Under the pieces are notes generated by a model. That model was not told the origin of the DNA. It did no database searches and was given only the letters and a program-made list of their open reading frames with translations. 64,000 bases of DNA from Psychrobacter sp. Ps6 (GTDB lineage Bacteria; Pseudomonadota; Gammaproteobacteria; Pseudomonadales; Moraxellaceae): assembly GCF_022129235.1 (NCBI RefSeq), contig NZ_JADQAI010000001.1, positions 434,001 through 498,000 on the forward strand, given 5' to 3'. Every line of letters starts with the position of its first letter. The stretch's first letter is position 1. Position numbers and translations under genes: made by a program. Positions 19,212-28,297 of the stretch are shown here, piece after piece.

Positions 19212-19925
19212 ATGACTGCATCATTTACCACTGATACGCCAGAATTTACTCAACACTCTCAGCTCGCAGATGAGCATCGTCTATCTGATAAGACACTAGT
19301 CATTTTTGACTGGGACGGCACGCTAATGGATTCTATCGGCTTAATTGTGGATTCCATGCACGTGGCTGGAGAAGCACATGGATTTGAGACGACCGATAAA
19401 GCGGTAAAAGATATCATTGGTCTAAGCTTAATGAATGGTATCGAGATTTTATATCCTCATGCAAATGAGTCGCAGACGCTCGCCATTCAGCAGACTTATG
19501 CAGAGTACTATATTGCTAATAGCCACTGTACGCCGCTCTTTGAGCCGATAGAGGATATGTTGCAGACTCTACAGGAACAGGGCAAAAAGCTCGCTGTTGC
19601 AACTGGTAAAAAAAGAAAAGGGCTAGATCGTGTATTAGATGCCTCTGAGAGCCGCGATTATTTTGTCATGACACGCTGTGCTGATGAGTCAGGCTCAAAA
19701 CCTGATCCGCAGATGTTGACTGATATCTTGAATTACACGCAGCAGCAAATATCTGATGCCGTGTTCATCGGTGACAGTATCTATGATATTCAAATGGCAA
19801 CAGCATTGGGTATGACCAGTATCGCGGTCAACTATGGCACGGCAACAAGTACAGAGCTTGCCGCTCAGCAGCCGACATATCAGGTTGATACGCCGCAAGC
19901 ATTGGCTAAGCTATTATGTGCTTAA
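19212..19925 (+). CDS. HAD-superfamily hydrolase, phosphoglycolate phosphatase-like
   Basis: This is a cytoplasmic Mg-dependent phosphatase of the HAD superfamily, 237 residues. Motif I is FDWDGTLMDS with nucleophile Asp33 and Asp35. The Thr of motif II is in LAVATGKKRKG. Lys of motif III is in SGSKPDP, and motif IV is FIGDSIYDIQMA. The helical cap between motifs I and II places it near Gph/YqaB-type enzymes. The substrate is not determined by sequence. AAGGTGAATCC lies directly upstream of the ATG. It sits 140 bp after rluC on the same strand, an association seen in related bacteria. Confidence 0.85.
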   Translation: MTASFTTDTPEFTQHSQLADEHRLSDKTLVIFDWDGTLMDSIGLIVDSMHVAGEAHGFETTDKAVKDIIGLSLMNGIEILYPHANESQTLAIQQTYAEYYIANSHCTPLFEPIEDMLQTLQEQGKKLAVATGKKRKGLDRVLDASESRDYFVMTRCADESGSKPDPQMLTDILNYTQQQISDAVFIGDSIYDIQMATALGMTSIAVNYGTATSTELAAQQPTYQVDTPQALAKLLCA

Positions 19926-19948
19926 ATAAAAGCCTTTTTAGCTTATAT

Positions 19949-19990
19949 AAAAAAGGGGTTAATCGTTAATATCGACAAACCCCTTTTTTT
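19949..19990. terminator. Bidirectional terminator between HAD and engB genes
   Basis: AAAAGGGGTT and its complement AACCCCTTTT flank a 16-18 base loop, with A and T runs on either side. Confidence 0.8.
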
Positions 19991-20007
19991 ATTTGAGACT
20001 ATAATTT

Positions 20008-20763
20008 CTATTTACTTTTTTCTTGACCGCTTTCTTTTTCAATGGCGTCTTCTAACTCATCGCCTTCTAATAATGCAAAAGAAGATTCAATGATTTTGTC
20101 ATTATCCAGTTGATAGTCGTACCATCTACCCATGACACCAGCCAGTTCATCAAGACCTTCTTTTCTCAAGGCTGAAAATAACTGGATGGTACAGTTTAAG
20201 CCGAGTTTTTTGAGTCTTTTGCGGGTATTGAGTAGGGCGTTTTTAGACGCACCATACTTAAGCTTATCCGCTTTAGTCAGCAGGATGTGTACGGGTAGGT
20301 CACCATCTTTTGCCCAATGCAGCATCTGCTCATCAAAAAACTTGAGTGGGTGACGAATGTCCGTCATAAGCACTAGGCCGGCAAGGCTTGAGCGCGATAC
20401 TAGATACTCTTCTAGCTCGACCTGCCATTCTTTTTTCATCTCAAGTGGTACAGCAGCATAGCCGTAACCTGGCAAATCAACCAGTCGTCTATCAGGGTTA
20501 CCAATACTAAAAAAGTTAATCATTTGCGTGCGTCCAGGCGTCTTGGACGAGCGTGCAAGCTGGCGCTGATTGGTCAAAGCGTTGATGGCTGAGGATTTAC
20601 CAGCGTTCGAGCGTCCTGCAAAGGCAACTTCTAATCCCATATCAGGTGGGCAAAGCTTAAAGGTGGGCGCTGAGGTCATAAATTCAGTCTGCTGAATTTT
20701 CTGACGGGATTTGGTGTTGAACAGCGCATGTTCGGCAGCAACATCGGTAAACGGGGTATTCAT
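20008..20763 (-). CDS. engB: Ribosome biogenesis GTPase EngB (YihA/YsxC)
   Basis: EngB is an essential GTPase for assembly of the 50S subunit. The 251-residue protein has G1 (GRSNAGKS, residues 50-57), a G3 motif in DLPGYGYA, and G4 in TKADKLK. The length exceeds the E. coli protein by about 40 residues because of an N-terminal extension and an acidic C-terminal tail. It is convergent with the HAD gene and divergent from the cytochrome c genes. The engB-cytochrome c neighbourhood is common in Pseudomonas and Acinetobacter relatives. Confidence 0.95.
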   Translation of the reverse strand: MNTPFTDVAAEHALFNTKSRQKIQQTEFMTSAPTFKLCPPDMGLEVAFAGRSNAGKSSAINALTNQRQLARSSKTPGRTQMINFFSIGNPDRRLVDLPGYGYAAVPLEMKKEWQVELEEYLVSRSSLAGLVLMTDIRHPLKFFDEQMLHWAKDGDLPVHILLTKADKLKYGASKNALLNTRKRLKKLGLNCTIQLFSALRKEGLDELAGVMGRWYDYQLDNDKIIESSFALLEGDELEDAIEKESGQEKSK

Positions 20764-21154
20764 AAATGGCTCATTAATCTTAAAAAATTAGATACGGGTA
20801 TAAAATTCTAGTTAGCTGGTGGTTGGCTTAAACCATGACTTCAATTTAGCAAATATGCAAAAAGTGGTCAGAAGCTCTTCTTTATCAGCGCTTATACCTT
20901 ATAAAGTTAGCGATTTGATATTATCCGCTATTCTATACTATTACCTGTCTTACTTATTGAAATAACTGCGATTAGCATCATATAAATAGTAGGATAACAT
21001 TAAAGTTAATTGTTGATTAGAATAAGTGTTTAGTGTTAACAAAGCTGAATATAATTTATCTATGTTTGCATGACATATATTGTTACAATATTTAATGAAA
21101 GACATTTAGTAGAACGATTGATGAGACACGTGAAATCTCACGAGGAGGTGCTCT
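20764..21154. other. engB-cytochrome c5 divergent intergenic region
   Basis: This 391-bp AT-rich spacer should hold promoters for engB and the cytochrome gene. TACAAT at 21084-21089, with TTGCAT 13 bases upstream, is a poor-spacing candidate. No gene was seen. Confidence 0.35.
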
Positions 21155-21490
21155 ATGTTTTCAATCAATAGAATTCTTAGCAAGGGCTATCATGCTTTAA
21201 CAGTTGGCAGTGCTGCTTTATTGCTAAGTGGCATCATGATCAGTAGCGCAGGTGCGGCTGATATTGCTACGACTTATAATAACTCATGTGCAGCCTGTCA
21301 TGATAGTGGCGCACTAAATGCTATCAAAAAAGGTGACAGTGCCAAATGGCAGAAACTTATTGAGCAAAAAGGCATGCCGACACTCATTAAATCTGTTAAA
21401 AGTGGCATGATTCAGATGCCAGCAGGCGGTCTCTGTGACACCTGTAGCGATGATGACTATCGCAATCTTATCGAGTATATGAGCAAGTAG
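21155..21490 (+). CDS. Small monohaem cytochrome c (c5-like)
   Basis: This 111-residue periplasmic electron carrier has a signal peptide (hydrophobic residues about 14-33, cleavage near SAGAAD). One haem motif, CAACH, is at residues 45-49. The distal Met ligand is probably in IQMPAGG. The C-terminal GLCDTC gives a Cys pair characteristic of the cytochrome c5 group. A strong GAGGAGG site precedes the ATG. It is followed by the two-haem cytochrome c4 gene, so both probably feed electrons to terminal oxidases. The two genes have separate terminator and promoter signals. Confidence 0.88.
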   Translation: MFSINRILSKGYHALTVGSAALLLSGIMISSAGAADIATTYNNSCAACHDSGALNAIKKGDSAKWQKLIEQKGMPTLIKSVKSGMIQMPAGGLCDTCSDDDYRNLIEYMSK

Positions 21491-21525
21491 TCCATCTAGA
21501 AATGAAGCTTGAAGCGATAAAATAG

Positions 21526-21558
21526 AGCGCTGGGTTTATAACCTGAATGCGCTTTTTA
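21526..21558 (+). terminator. Probable terminator after cytochrome c5 gene
   Basis: AGCGC/GCGCT forms an outer stem, with an inner GGTT/AACC helix and a TTTTTATTTTT tail. Confidence 0.55.
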
Positions 21559-21637
21559 TTTTTGCCCTGTACTTTAAGCTATGCGCATTAGAAAACTGAT
21601 GAATACTATGATTAAGTAGGCAAATGATACAAAGTCT

Positions 21638-21646
21638 TGCTATAAT
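21638..21646 (+). promoter_or_regulatory. Extended -10 promoter for cytochrome c4 gene
   Basis: TGCTATAAT fits the extended -10 consensus TG-n-TATAAT. The -35 position is poor, as is usual for this class. It predicts a 5' leader of about 155 bases. Confidence 0.45.
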
Positions 21647-21809
21647 AATCGAAAATAAACCCTGATGTTAGTAAGTACTTTCAGACTGCTTGTGTCCAAG
21701 ACCTCAAAATATATGCCACGCCTATGATTAAAGAGGCGGCTATATCAGGTATCTTATCAGTGCAATCACTCTAAATAATGCTTACGCCGAGCTAGTAGGA
21801 TTTGTATCA

Positions 21810-22478
21810 ATGAAAAAGTTAATCGCTGCTGCCAGCTTATGCGTTGCAAGTTTCAGCGTACAAGCTGCTATTATTGTTCCTGAGTATGACGTCGATGCAG
21901 GTCAGAAAATTGCAGAAACCGTCTGTGCTGCTTGTCATGGTCTTAATGGGGTCAGTATTGTTCCTGCGCAGCCAAACCTTGGCGGCCAAAACGTAAAGTA
22001 TCTTTATAAACAGTTAGTTAACTTTAAAGCAGGCTATCGCAAAAACGGTATCATGCAGTCACAAGTTGCTAACTTGTCTCAGCAAGATCTAGCCAACGTG
22101 GCAGGTTACTACTCTAGCCAAGCACCTTGGGGTGTTGGATACGGCAACCCTGCAACGAACCAAGAAGCCACCAAATTATTCTTGGGTGGCGATAAGTCAC
22201 GCGGTGTGATTGGTTGTGCTGGTTGTCATGGTCCCGACGCTGCAGGTAACCCTTGGGCGGCGTTTCCAAAATTAGGCGGACAGCATGCTCAATACATTGC
22301 CACTCAGCTAAAACTATTCCGCGCTGCTGGACGTGCTGATGATATCGATAGCGATGATCAAAAACGAGTCAATGATGCTGCAAAAGAAGGTGAGATGGGC
22401 ATGATGCAAACTGTTGCATCGAAACTATCAGACCGTGACATTCGTATTTTGTCAGACTATGTGAGTGCTATTCACTAA
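21810..22478 (+). CDS. Dihaem cytochrome c4
   Basis: This is a periplasmic, membrane-associated dihaem electron carrier of 222 residues. The signal peptide ends at VQAA near residue 20. Haem motifs are CAACH (39-43) and CAGCH (136-140), one in each of two duplicated cytochrome domains; both are followed by LGGQ segments. Met ligands are likely in NGIMQSQ and GMMQTVASK. Length and architecture match cytochrome c4 of Pseudomonas and Azotobacter, which donates electrons to cbb3 or related oxidases. A strong hairpin terminator follows. Confidence 0.93.
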   Translation: MKKLIAAASLCVASFSVQAAIIVPEYDVDAGQKIAETVCAACHGLNGVSIVPAQPNLGGQNVKYLYKQLVNFKAGYRKNGIMQSQVANLSQQDLANVAGYYSSQAPWGVGYGNPATNQEATKLFLGGDKSRGVIGCAGCHGPDAAGNPWAAFPKLGGQHAQYIATQLKLFRAAGRADDIDSDDQKRVNDAAKEGEMGMMQTVASKLSDRDIRILSDYVSAIH

Positions 22479-22567
22479 TTAAACGGCACTGATGATCAAT
22501 GTCTGATACGCACGTTGTAGATAGAATTACTGAGCACCTTGCACATATTGATCATGTCTGAACTACT

Positions 22568-22591
22568 AAACCCCGATTTCGGGGTTTTTTT
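22568..22591 (+). terminator. Cytochrome c4 terminator
   Basis: AAACCCCG/CGGGGTTT stem with a 4-base loop and a seven-T tail. Confidence 0.9.
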
Positions 22592-22787
22592 ATAACTGTT
22601 TGTCCCTTATATTGAAAAGACAATGTACAGCTGAATTCCTTCACAGAGGCAACTCATTGCTCTGTATAATTATAAATTACCGTTATTCACTTTATACCAT
22701 ACTCAAAAATGCGATTAGCTGTATCGAACTCGTTTTACTTGCTACTGTCGTCCTTGTGAATGGTATTAGATCGTTTGGATTGAGATT

Positions 22788-23918
22788 ATGATGATCCGTT
22801 ATGCTTCTTATTTTATCGCGGTATTGTTACCGTTATTATTATTTCGCTGGTTCGCCCCTGCGTCAATCGGTGAGATCGATTTTTGGTTATTATGGCTGTT
22901 AGCAATGGTGTTAGTCGCGTTGCCAGTCGTTTATGCTGAGATAGCTTTGGCTTATCGTAGTGTCGAGGGACCTTTGGCTGGTATGCAAAAGCTCACTCGC
23001 GAATCAGATGCAAGCCCAATATGGCGTAGCTTTGGTTGGCTGGCTGCACTGGTCTCTATTGTGATTGCAGCATTGATCATATCAGGTGCCAGTACAGGGA
23101 TATTAACCGCCTTGACTGAGCTTAATAGTACCCCTGATGTGCCAAGTTTTGCGGTTGCCGCAGGGTTGATGGTTATCACTGTGCTATTAAGTCTGCTTGG
23201 GACCGCGCCTTTGCCTATTGGCCTCGGATTGATGGTCGTTGGATTAATACTGGGCATAGCAAATGGTGTGCCTAATATTAGTTTTGCTATGACGGATATC
23301 AGCTTGGTTGAATGGGCGCGGGCAGTGGCGCTAGCATTGGTCAGTGTTGGTGCGGGTACAGGATTATACTGGTTCGGGCAAAACTTGGTCAGTAAGCAGA
23401 CGATCACCGCCGTGGAAGCAAACAGCCAACAAGCACAAAATAAGGCCGCTCGTGATTATCGTGCCACTAAGTTGGTATTACCGATTTGGATTTTGCAGTT
23501 ATTAGTAGGGGTCGTCGCGTTATTTATTAGTGGTATATCGTTACCACCGATTGGACAACTACTCTATTGGGCCGGCGTACTATTCGTAGTCAGCTATTTG
23601 CTGCATTACAGTACTCAGCAGTTAACGCATAAGTTTGGGCTATTAGTCAGCTTGATAATAACTTTTGTTTTAGCGTTGCTACTGGTGGTTGCGATTCCGA
23701 CGACTTGGCTGGTAGGCATTCTAGTTATAGTGAGTAGTGTAGCTGTACTACTATTATCAGTATTTGCAGGATGGCAGATGAAGATCAGTCATTTGCGCAA
23801 ATCATTGAACTTTAGCAGCGAAGCATTCTACAACTTATGGCGAGTCGCGATACGTCTCGTCGTACCGCTGGCATTGCTATTGGCATTAATAGGTTGGGTG
23901 ATACAGTGGTTGAGCTAA
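22788..23918 (+). CDS. Polytopic inner membrane protein, possibly a reduced NSS-family relative
   Basis: This 376-residue hydrophobic protein has about 10-11 membrane segments. Near residues 35-110 the pattern of a long helix ending ALPVVYAEIALAYRS, a loop starting GPLAGMQKL, and then WRSFGWLAALVSIVIAALI resembles the TM2-TM3 region of the neurotransmitter:sodium symporter family. The canonical first helix with its sodium-site Gly/Asn residues is absent. Transport function is therefore doubtful. Two Met codons start the frame and GAG lies just upstream. The stop is 44 bp before the rnfH start chosen here (an upstream in-frame ATG would overlap it), so the two are likely co-transcribed. The family call is tentative and based only on pattern. 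Confidence 0.45.
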   Translation: MMIRYASYFIAVLLPLLLFRWFAPASIGEIDFWLLWLLAMVLVALPVVYAEIALAYRSVEGPLAGMQKLTRESDASPIWRSFGWLAALVSIVIAALIISGASTGILTALTELNSTPDVPSFAVAAGLMVITVLLSLLGTAPLPIGLGLMVVGLILGIANGVPNISFAMTDISLVEWARAVALALVSVGAGTGLYWFGQNLVSKQTITAVEANSQQAQNKAARDYRATKLVLPIWILQLLVGVVALFISGISLPPIGQLLYWAGVLFVVSYLLHYSTQQLTHKFGLLVSLIITFVLALLLVVAIPTTWLVGILVIVSSVAVLLLSVFAGWQMKISHLRKSLNFSSEAFYNLWRVAIRLVVPLALLLALIGWVIQWLS

Positions 23919-23962
23919 CAGGTGATGGCAGTAAGCATAGCAACGCGCTGCAATCGGAGTTA

Positions 23963-24271
23963 ATGACAGTCTATCTGGCGTATGCGGAAGATGAGCAGCG
24001 CCAGCACTATCTGGCTTTGCAGGTTACCCAAGGTACTAGTTTGCATGAGGCACTAGGTCAAGCTGGCTGGCTTGAAAAATTTGCAGAGCTGGCAAAATGG
24101 TGTGAGCAAGTAGTAGACATTACAACGCCAGCGGCTAAACGTTGGCATGTGGGCATCTATGCACAAAAACAGCCGCTGAATTATCTATTGCAGCCTTTTG
24201 ACCGTATCGAGGTATATCGCAGTTTAAGCGCTGATCCAATGTCTCAGCGCAAAAATAAATCTCGCGGTTAA
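23963..24271 (+). CDS. rnfH: RnfH family ubiquitin-like protein
   Basis: RnfH (YfjF, RatB) is a small beta-grasp protein of uncertain role, usually next to bamE. The region after Met at 23963 matches it closely: VYLAYAEDEQRQ, a Gly-Thr-Ser/EAL turn, GIYAQ, then DRIEVYRSLSADPM. From 23963 the product is 102 residues, close to the roughly 96 of the E. coli protein, and GGAG lies three bases upstream. An in-frame ATG at 23837 inside the preceding gene and a GTG at 23906 are alternatives. It is convergent with bamE, as in E. coli, but ratA and smpB are not next to it here. Confidence 0.8.
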   Translation: MTVYLAYAEDEQRQHYLALQVTQGTSLHEALGQAGWLEKFAELAKWCEQVVDITTPAAKRWHVGIYAQKQPLNYLLQPFDRIEVYRSLSADPMSQRKNKSRG

Positions 24272-24321
24272 GTTATTATTTATTTTAACTGTTAGTCATT
24301 CGAGCTGATAAGTCGTACTGC

Positions 24322-24741
24322 TTACGATGCTGGTAAGCTCTCGATACCTTCGATGCGAGTGACTAAACCATTATCATCAAAGTAGACGACTAAGTGTTGG
24401 CTTGCATTTTTGACATCAGCAATGCCTTTACGGCGGCCTTCAGTGCCTGCTTGGTAATCGTAAATGTAATCCCAGCGCTTAGGCTCAAGGGTATCTCTAA
24501 TAGCAGGACTGCCAAGGATATAAAGTACTTGGTTCTGATTCATCCCTACTTTTAGTTTTTGTGCTTGGGTTTGAGTAATCGCTGTGCCTTGAGGCAAATC
24601 AATCTTATAAACGCTCAATAGTGAGCAGCCAGACATAGCGACAGTAGCGCTCAGCATACTGGTGATGACAATGTTACGTAGCACACTGGCATGGCTTAAC
24701 GGACGAAAATTTAATGTCTTTATCATGGTAAGATGACTCAT
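24322..24741 (-). CDS. bamE: Outer membrane assembly lipoprotein BamE (SmpA/OmlA)
   Basis: BamE is a lipoprotein of the BAM complex that inserts beta-barrel proteins into the outer membrane. The 139-residue product has a signal sequence and lipobox ending AMSGC (Cys39). The core has LKVGMNQNQVLYILGSP, RWDYIYDYQAG and LVVYFDDNGLVTRIEG, all typical of the SmpA/OmlA fold. The start may be the Met at 24741 or one five codons later. It is divergent from fur, the same order as in Pseudomonas, and convergent with rnfH. Confidence 0.93.
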   Translation of the reverse strand: MSHLTMIKTLNFRPLSHASVLRNIVITSMLSATVAMSGCSLLSVYKIDLPQGTAITQTQAQKLKVGMNQNQVLYILGSPAIRDTLEPKRWDYIYDYQAGTEGRRKGIADVKNASQHLVVYFDDNGLVTRIEGIESLPAS

Positions 24742-25068
24742 AAGAAATGAATTAGGCGCGATCAGAGTTAGAAGGTATCAGTCTGACCGACAATCTTGGA
24801 CAAATGATACGTCATTTACTTGCAATTGCCTACCACTTACGACATTATTTACCAAACACCACCTGAATGGTTTTATTATTTATATTTTAAATTCATAGGC
24901 TTGCACTGCGGTTATTCAGGGAATTATAAAGCAGTCCGTCACCTCATTAGCACTGTTTTGAGGGTGTTAAAACCACTTACATTTAATGAAGAATAATCAT
25001 CAACGATTATTTATCTCATATTTTTTAGTTTTTCATTTGCTAAGACTGTCACAGTCAGAAGGGATATT
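24742..25068. other. bamE-fur divergent intergenic region
   Basis: This 327-bp spacer holds both promoters. A dyad element near the fur end may be a Fur site (listed separately). No gene was seen. Confidence 0.4.
24991..25012. promoter_or_regulatory. Candidate Fur operator upstream of fur
   Basis: AATAATC and GATTATT form an inverted repeat separated by six bases, about 60 bp ahead of the fur ATG. It partly matches the GATAAT-like half-sites of Fur boxes. Fur autoregulation is common in gamma-proteobacteria, but this site is only a moderate match. Confidence 0.35.
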
Positions 25069-25503
25069 ATGGCTTCTTTTACCAATCAAGATTTACGTAG
25101 AGCAGGATTGAAGGTTACGTTACCTCGTATCAAGATTTTAGAGCTGCTAGAAAGCGCCGAGCTACACCATATGAGTGCAGAAGAAGTATACAAAGCGCTC
25201 ATCGAACAAGGTGAAGATGTTGGTCTTGCCACAGTCTATCGCGTACTCACCCAATTTGAGCAGGCAGGTATTGTAGAACGTCACAACTTCGAAAATAATC
25301 TGTCAGTGTTTGAAATCACCCAAGAAGAGCATCACGACCATCTGGTCTGTGATGTTTGTGGCAAAATCATTGAGTTTCATAATGAGATGATCGAGGAAGA
25401 GCAGCTGAAAGTCGCAGAAAAGCATGGCTTTAAACTATCAGGTCATTCGTTGGTCTTATATGGTATTTGTGCTGACCAAGCTTGTAGAGACAGTGCCAAG
25501 TAA
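25069..25503 (+). CDS. fur: Ferric uptake regulator Fur
   Basis: Fur is the Fe(II)-dependent repressor of iron-uptake genes. The 144-residue protein has an N-terminal winged helix (LRRAGLKVTLPRIKILELLE, then GLATVYRVLTQFEQAGIV) and a C-terminal dimerisation/metal domain with EEHHDHLVCDVCGKIIEF. That supplies the His cluster and a Cys-x2-Cys pair, with additional Cys in ICADQAC. AGAAGGGAT precedes the ATG at good spacing. It is divergent from bamE and followed by a shared terminator with pilU. Confidence 0.97.
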   Translation: MASFTNQDLRRAGLKVTLPRIKILELLESAELHHMSAEEVYKALIEQGEDVGLATVYRVLTQFEQAGIVERHNFENNLSVFEITQEEHHDHLVCDVCGKIIEFHNEMIEEEQLKVAEKHGFKLSGHSLVLYGICADQACRDSAK

Positions 25504-25563
25504 AGACCTTGGTTATCACTTAAAGTTTTATTTTCATACATGACTCTAATATTTCTTATATTA

Positions 25564-25597
25564 AAAAGCCCTCACTATCAATAATGAGGGCTTTTTT
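25564..25597. terminator. Bidirectional terminator between fur and pilU
   Basis: An 11-bp stem, AAAAGCCCTCA (25564-25574) with TGAGGGCTTTT (25585-25595), is flanked by A and T runs. Confidence 0.92.
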
Positions 25598-25639
25598 GAG
25601 TTTAATTTTTCAGTATGTACAGATGTTGCTCTCAATAGC

Positions 25640-26761
25640 TTAGCTGATGTCTAACGATAAACTATCAGCACCTTCATCTAAATTAGCCTTACCGTTTTTG
25701 CTACTGAGCTTAATTTTCAGACGTAAGTCGTTAGGGGAGTCAGCATGCAAAATTGCTTCTTTATAAGTGATTTCTCCTTGTTCATACAAATCAAAAAGCG
25801 CTTGATCAAAGGTTTGCATACCGCTGTCTCGCGAGCGTGTCATGACATCTTTGATTTCATGCACCTCACCTTTACGGATATAGTCGCTAATCAGCTGTGA
25901 GTTTAACAAAATCTCAATAGCAGCACGGCGTCCTTTGCCATCAGGGGTTGGAATGAGTTGCTGGGCGATAATGGCCTGCAAGTTCAGTGACAAATCCATA
26001 AATAACTGGCTATGACGACTGGTTTCAAAGAAATGAATAATGCGGTCAATTGCTTGGTTGGCATTATTGGCATGCAAGGTTGCAAATACCAAATGCCCTG
26101 TCTCAGCGTACTGGATCGCGTAGCTCATGACCTCGCGGTTACGAATCTCACCAATCAAGATGACATCTGGTGCTTGGCGCAGCGTGTTTTTTAGTCCTGC
26201 TTCAAATGAATGAGTGTCGATACCGACTTCACGCTGAGTGATGATACAACCACGATGTTTATGGACAAACTCGATAGGGTCTTCTATGGTAATGATATGC
26301 CCATGAGAGTTTTGGTTACGATGTCCAATCATAGCCGCGAGCGTAGAAGATTTGCCTGTGCCAGTCGCGCCGACCAGCAAGATAATGCCGCGCTTTTTCA
26401 TGGCCAGTTCTTTGAGTGCTGGCGGTAAGCGTAGTTCCTCAACAGTGGGGATTTTATTCTCAATTTTCCGTAAAATCATTCCTGCCATATCGCGCTGTAT
26501 GAATGCACTGACCCGAAAGCGTGCTTGCTGTGCTTCATCAGATATAGCAAATTGACACTCGTTCGTCTCTTTAAATTCTTTTTGCTGGCTAGGGGTCATC
26601 ACCCCTTTGACTAACATCATGGTTTGATCGGCGGTCAAAGGGGTTTTACCGACAGGTAAAATTTTTCCATTTACTTTCATGGAAGGTGCTACATCAGCAG
26701 TAATAAAAAGGTCAGAGCCATTTTTATTAATCATCAACTGCAATAATTTATCAATGTCCAT
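25640..26761 (-). CDS. pilU: Type IV pilus retraction accessory ATPase PilU
   Basis: PilU is a PilT paralog that supports pilus retraction and twitching. The 373 residues match PilU. Walker A is GATGTGKSS (131-139), the Asp box and Walker B appear as ITIEDPIEFVH and DVILIGEIRNREVM, and the His box is in TGHLVFATLHANN. The residues just after the second motif (IRNREVM) fit PilU. It lies 119 bp downstream of pilT on the same strand, the normal pilTU order, and probably shares its transcript. Confidence 0.95.
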   Translation of the reverse strand: MDIDKLLQLMINKNGSDLFITADVAPSMKVNGKILPVGKTPLTADQTMMLVKGVMTPSQQKEFKETNECQFAISDEAQQARFRVSAFIQRDMAGMILRKIENKIPTVEELRLPPALKELAMKKRGIILLVGATGTGKSSTLAAMIGHRNQNSHGHIITIEDPIEFVHKHRGCIITQREVGIDTHSFEAGLKNTLRQAPDVILIGEIRNREVMSYAIQYAETGHLVFATLHANNANQAIDRIIHFFETSRHSQLFMDLSLNLQAIIAQQLIPTPDGKGRRAAIEILLNSQLISDYIRKGEVHEIKDVMTRSRDSGMQTFDQALFDLYEQGEITYKEAILHADSPNDLRLKIKLSSKNGKANLDEGADSLSLDIS

Positions 26762-26880
26762 ATCGTACCTGCATTCGATGTAAGTCGATTAAAAGTTATT
26801 TAGAGTAATGTATTAAAGGTCATTTATAGAGACCAATAACAATCTAGCACCATTCACGCTTTCGTGTGATTTGGCTGAGA

Positions 26881-27936
26881 CTATAAAAATGCCTCAGGTT
26901 GCTTGGCATAAGGACGAGCCACATCTTTACTGATGGTGCCTTTGCCTACCAAGTTTTTTAGCGTCTGATCGAGTGTAATCATGCCTTCGCCTGCACCCGT
27001 TTGAATGGCAGAATACATCTGAGCAATTTTGTTTTCACGTATTAAGTTCCGGATAGCGGGTGTACCCAACATGATTTCATGAGCTGCCACACGTCCACCA
27101 GCTTGACGACGTAGCAGTGTTTGAGAAATAACCGCTTGTAGTGACTCCGATAGCATGGCACGAATCATGTCTTTTTCGGCGGCGGGAAACACATCGATGA
27201 CACGGTCAATTGTTTTAGCGGCTGAGCTAGTATGCAGAGTGCCGAACACCAAATGTCCTGTTTCTGCTGCCGTCAATGCCAAACGAATGGTTTCGAGGTC
27301 ACGTAACTCACCAACCAAGATGACATCTGGATCTTCTCGCAATGCTGAACGTAATGCAGGCTCAAAGCCCAAGGTATCACGGTGTACTTCACGCTGGTTA
27401 ATCAGGCTTTTTTTCGATTCATGAACAAATTCAATCGGATCTTCAATCGTTAAAATGTGCTCTTTACGGCTTTCGTTAATATAATCAATCATGGCCGCTA
27501 GCGTTGTTGATTTTCCCGAACCAGTTGGGCCGGTAACCAATACCACGCCACGTTTGAAGTCTGAGACACGTTTGAACACGTCGCCCATCCCTAAGTCTTC
27601 CATGGTCAATACTTTAGAAGGGATGGTACGGAATACCGCGCCTGCGCCGCGATTTTGATTGAATGCATTGACTCGAAAACGTGCCAAGTTTGGAATCTCA
27701 AAAGAAAAATCTGTCTCAAAAAACTCTTCAAAATCAGCGCGCTGCTTGTCATTCATAATGTCATAAATGAGCTGATGAACCACTTGGTGCGTCATCGCAG
27801 GCATATTGATGCGTGTCATCTCACCATCGGTACGAATCATCGCAGGCATGCCAGCTGAAATATGTAAATCCGATGCTTTATGTTTGACCGTAAAACGTAG
27901 CAAGTCTTCGATACTTAAGGTGTTTTTTTCAGCCAT
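26881..27936 (-). CDS. pilT: Type IV pilus retraction ATPase PilT
   Basis: PilT is the hexameric motor that depolymerises type IV pili, powering twitching motility and DNA uptake. The 351-residue protein has Walker A GPTGSGKST at 136-144, the Asp box ILTIEDPIEFVHESK, Walker B in DVILVGELRDLETI, and the His box GHLVFGTLHT. The C-terminal AIRNLIRE is the AIRNLIRE motif needed for retraction in PilT. AGGAATATCGG precedes the ATG. It is divergent from yggS, a conserved arrangement in Pseudomonas-like genomes. Confidence 0.97.
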   Translation of the reverse strand: MAEKNTLSIEDLLRFTVKHKASDLHISAGMPAMIRTDGEMTRINMPAMTHQVVHQLIYDIMNDKQRADFEEFFETDFSFEIPNLARFRVNAFNQNRGAGAVFRTIPSKVLTMEDLGMGDVFKRVSDFKRGVVLVTGPTGSGKSTTLAAMIDYINESRKEHILTIEDPIEFVHESKKSLINQREVHRDTLGFEPALRSALREDPDVILVGELRDLETIRLALTAAETGHLVFGTLHTSSAAKTIDRVIDVFPAAEKDMIRAMLSESLQAVISQTLLRRQAGGRVAAHEIMLGTPAIRNLIRENKIAQMYSAIQTGAGEGMITLDQTLKNLVGKGTISKDVARPYAKQPEAFL

Positions 27937-28297
27937 AATCCGATATTCCTATCAATTAGTCAGGGTAAGACAAAAGAGCATAAAGGCACGTGGTAAACTA
28001 TCCATCAATCGCTTTGTTCAAGCGTAAAATATGGAAGAGTGAACCAGCATGCAGTCTTTACCACCGCTATCATATTCAGTAGCATATGTTAAAGCATGTA
28101 ACAATATCATAACAAGACTGTGAGTATTTAACCATCTACTCCTTTAAGAAAATATGAAATTCATCATTTTTCAGCCAATTTCATACATGAACGATGGGTT
28201 ATTTTTTATTAAAAATATTCAAATCAAGCAGCCATTCTTAGCCATAAGCTTTTTATAAAACCTATTAAAAATTAAGTGAACTTTGAGAGCCCTATAT
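27937..28297. other. pilT-yggS divergent intergenic region
   Basis: This 361-bp AT-rich spacer carries the promoters of both genes. No hairpin or small gene was recognised. Confidence 0.35.
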
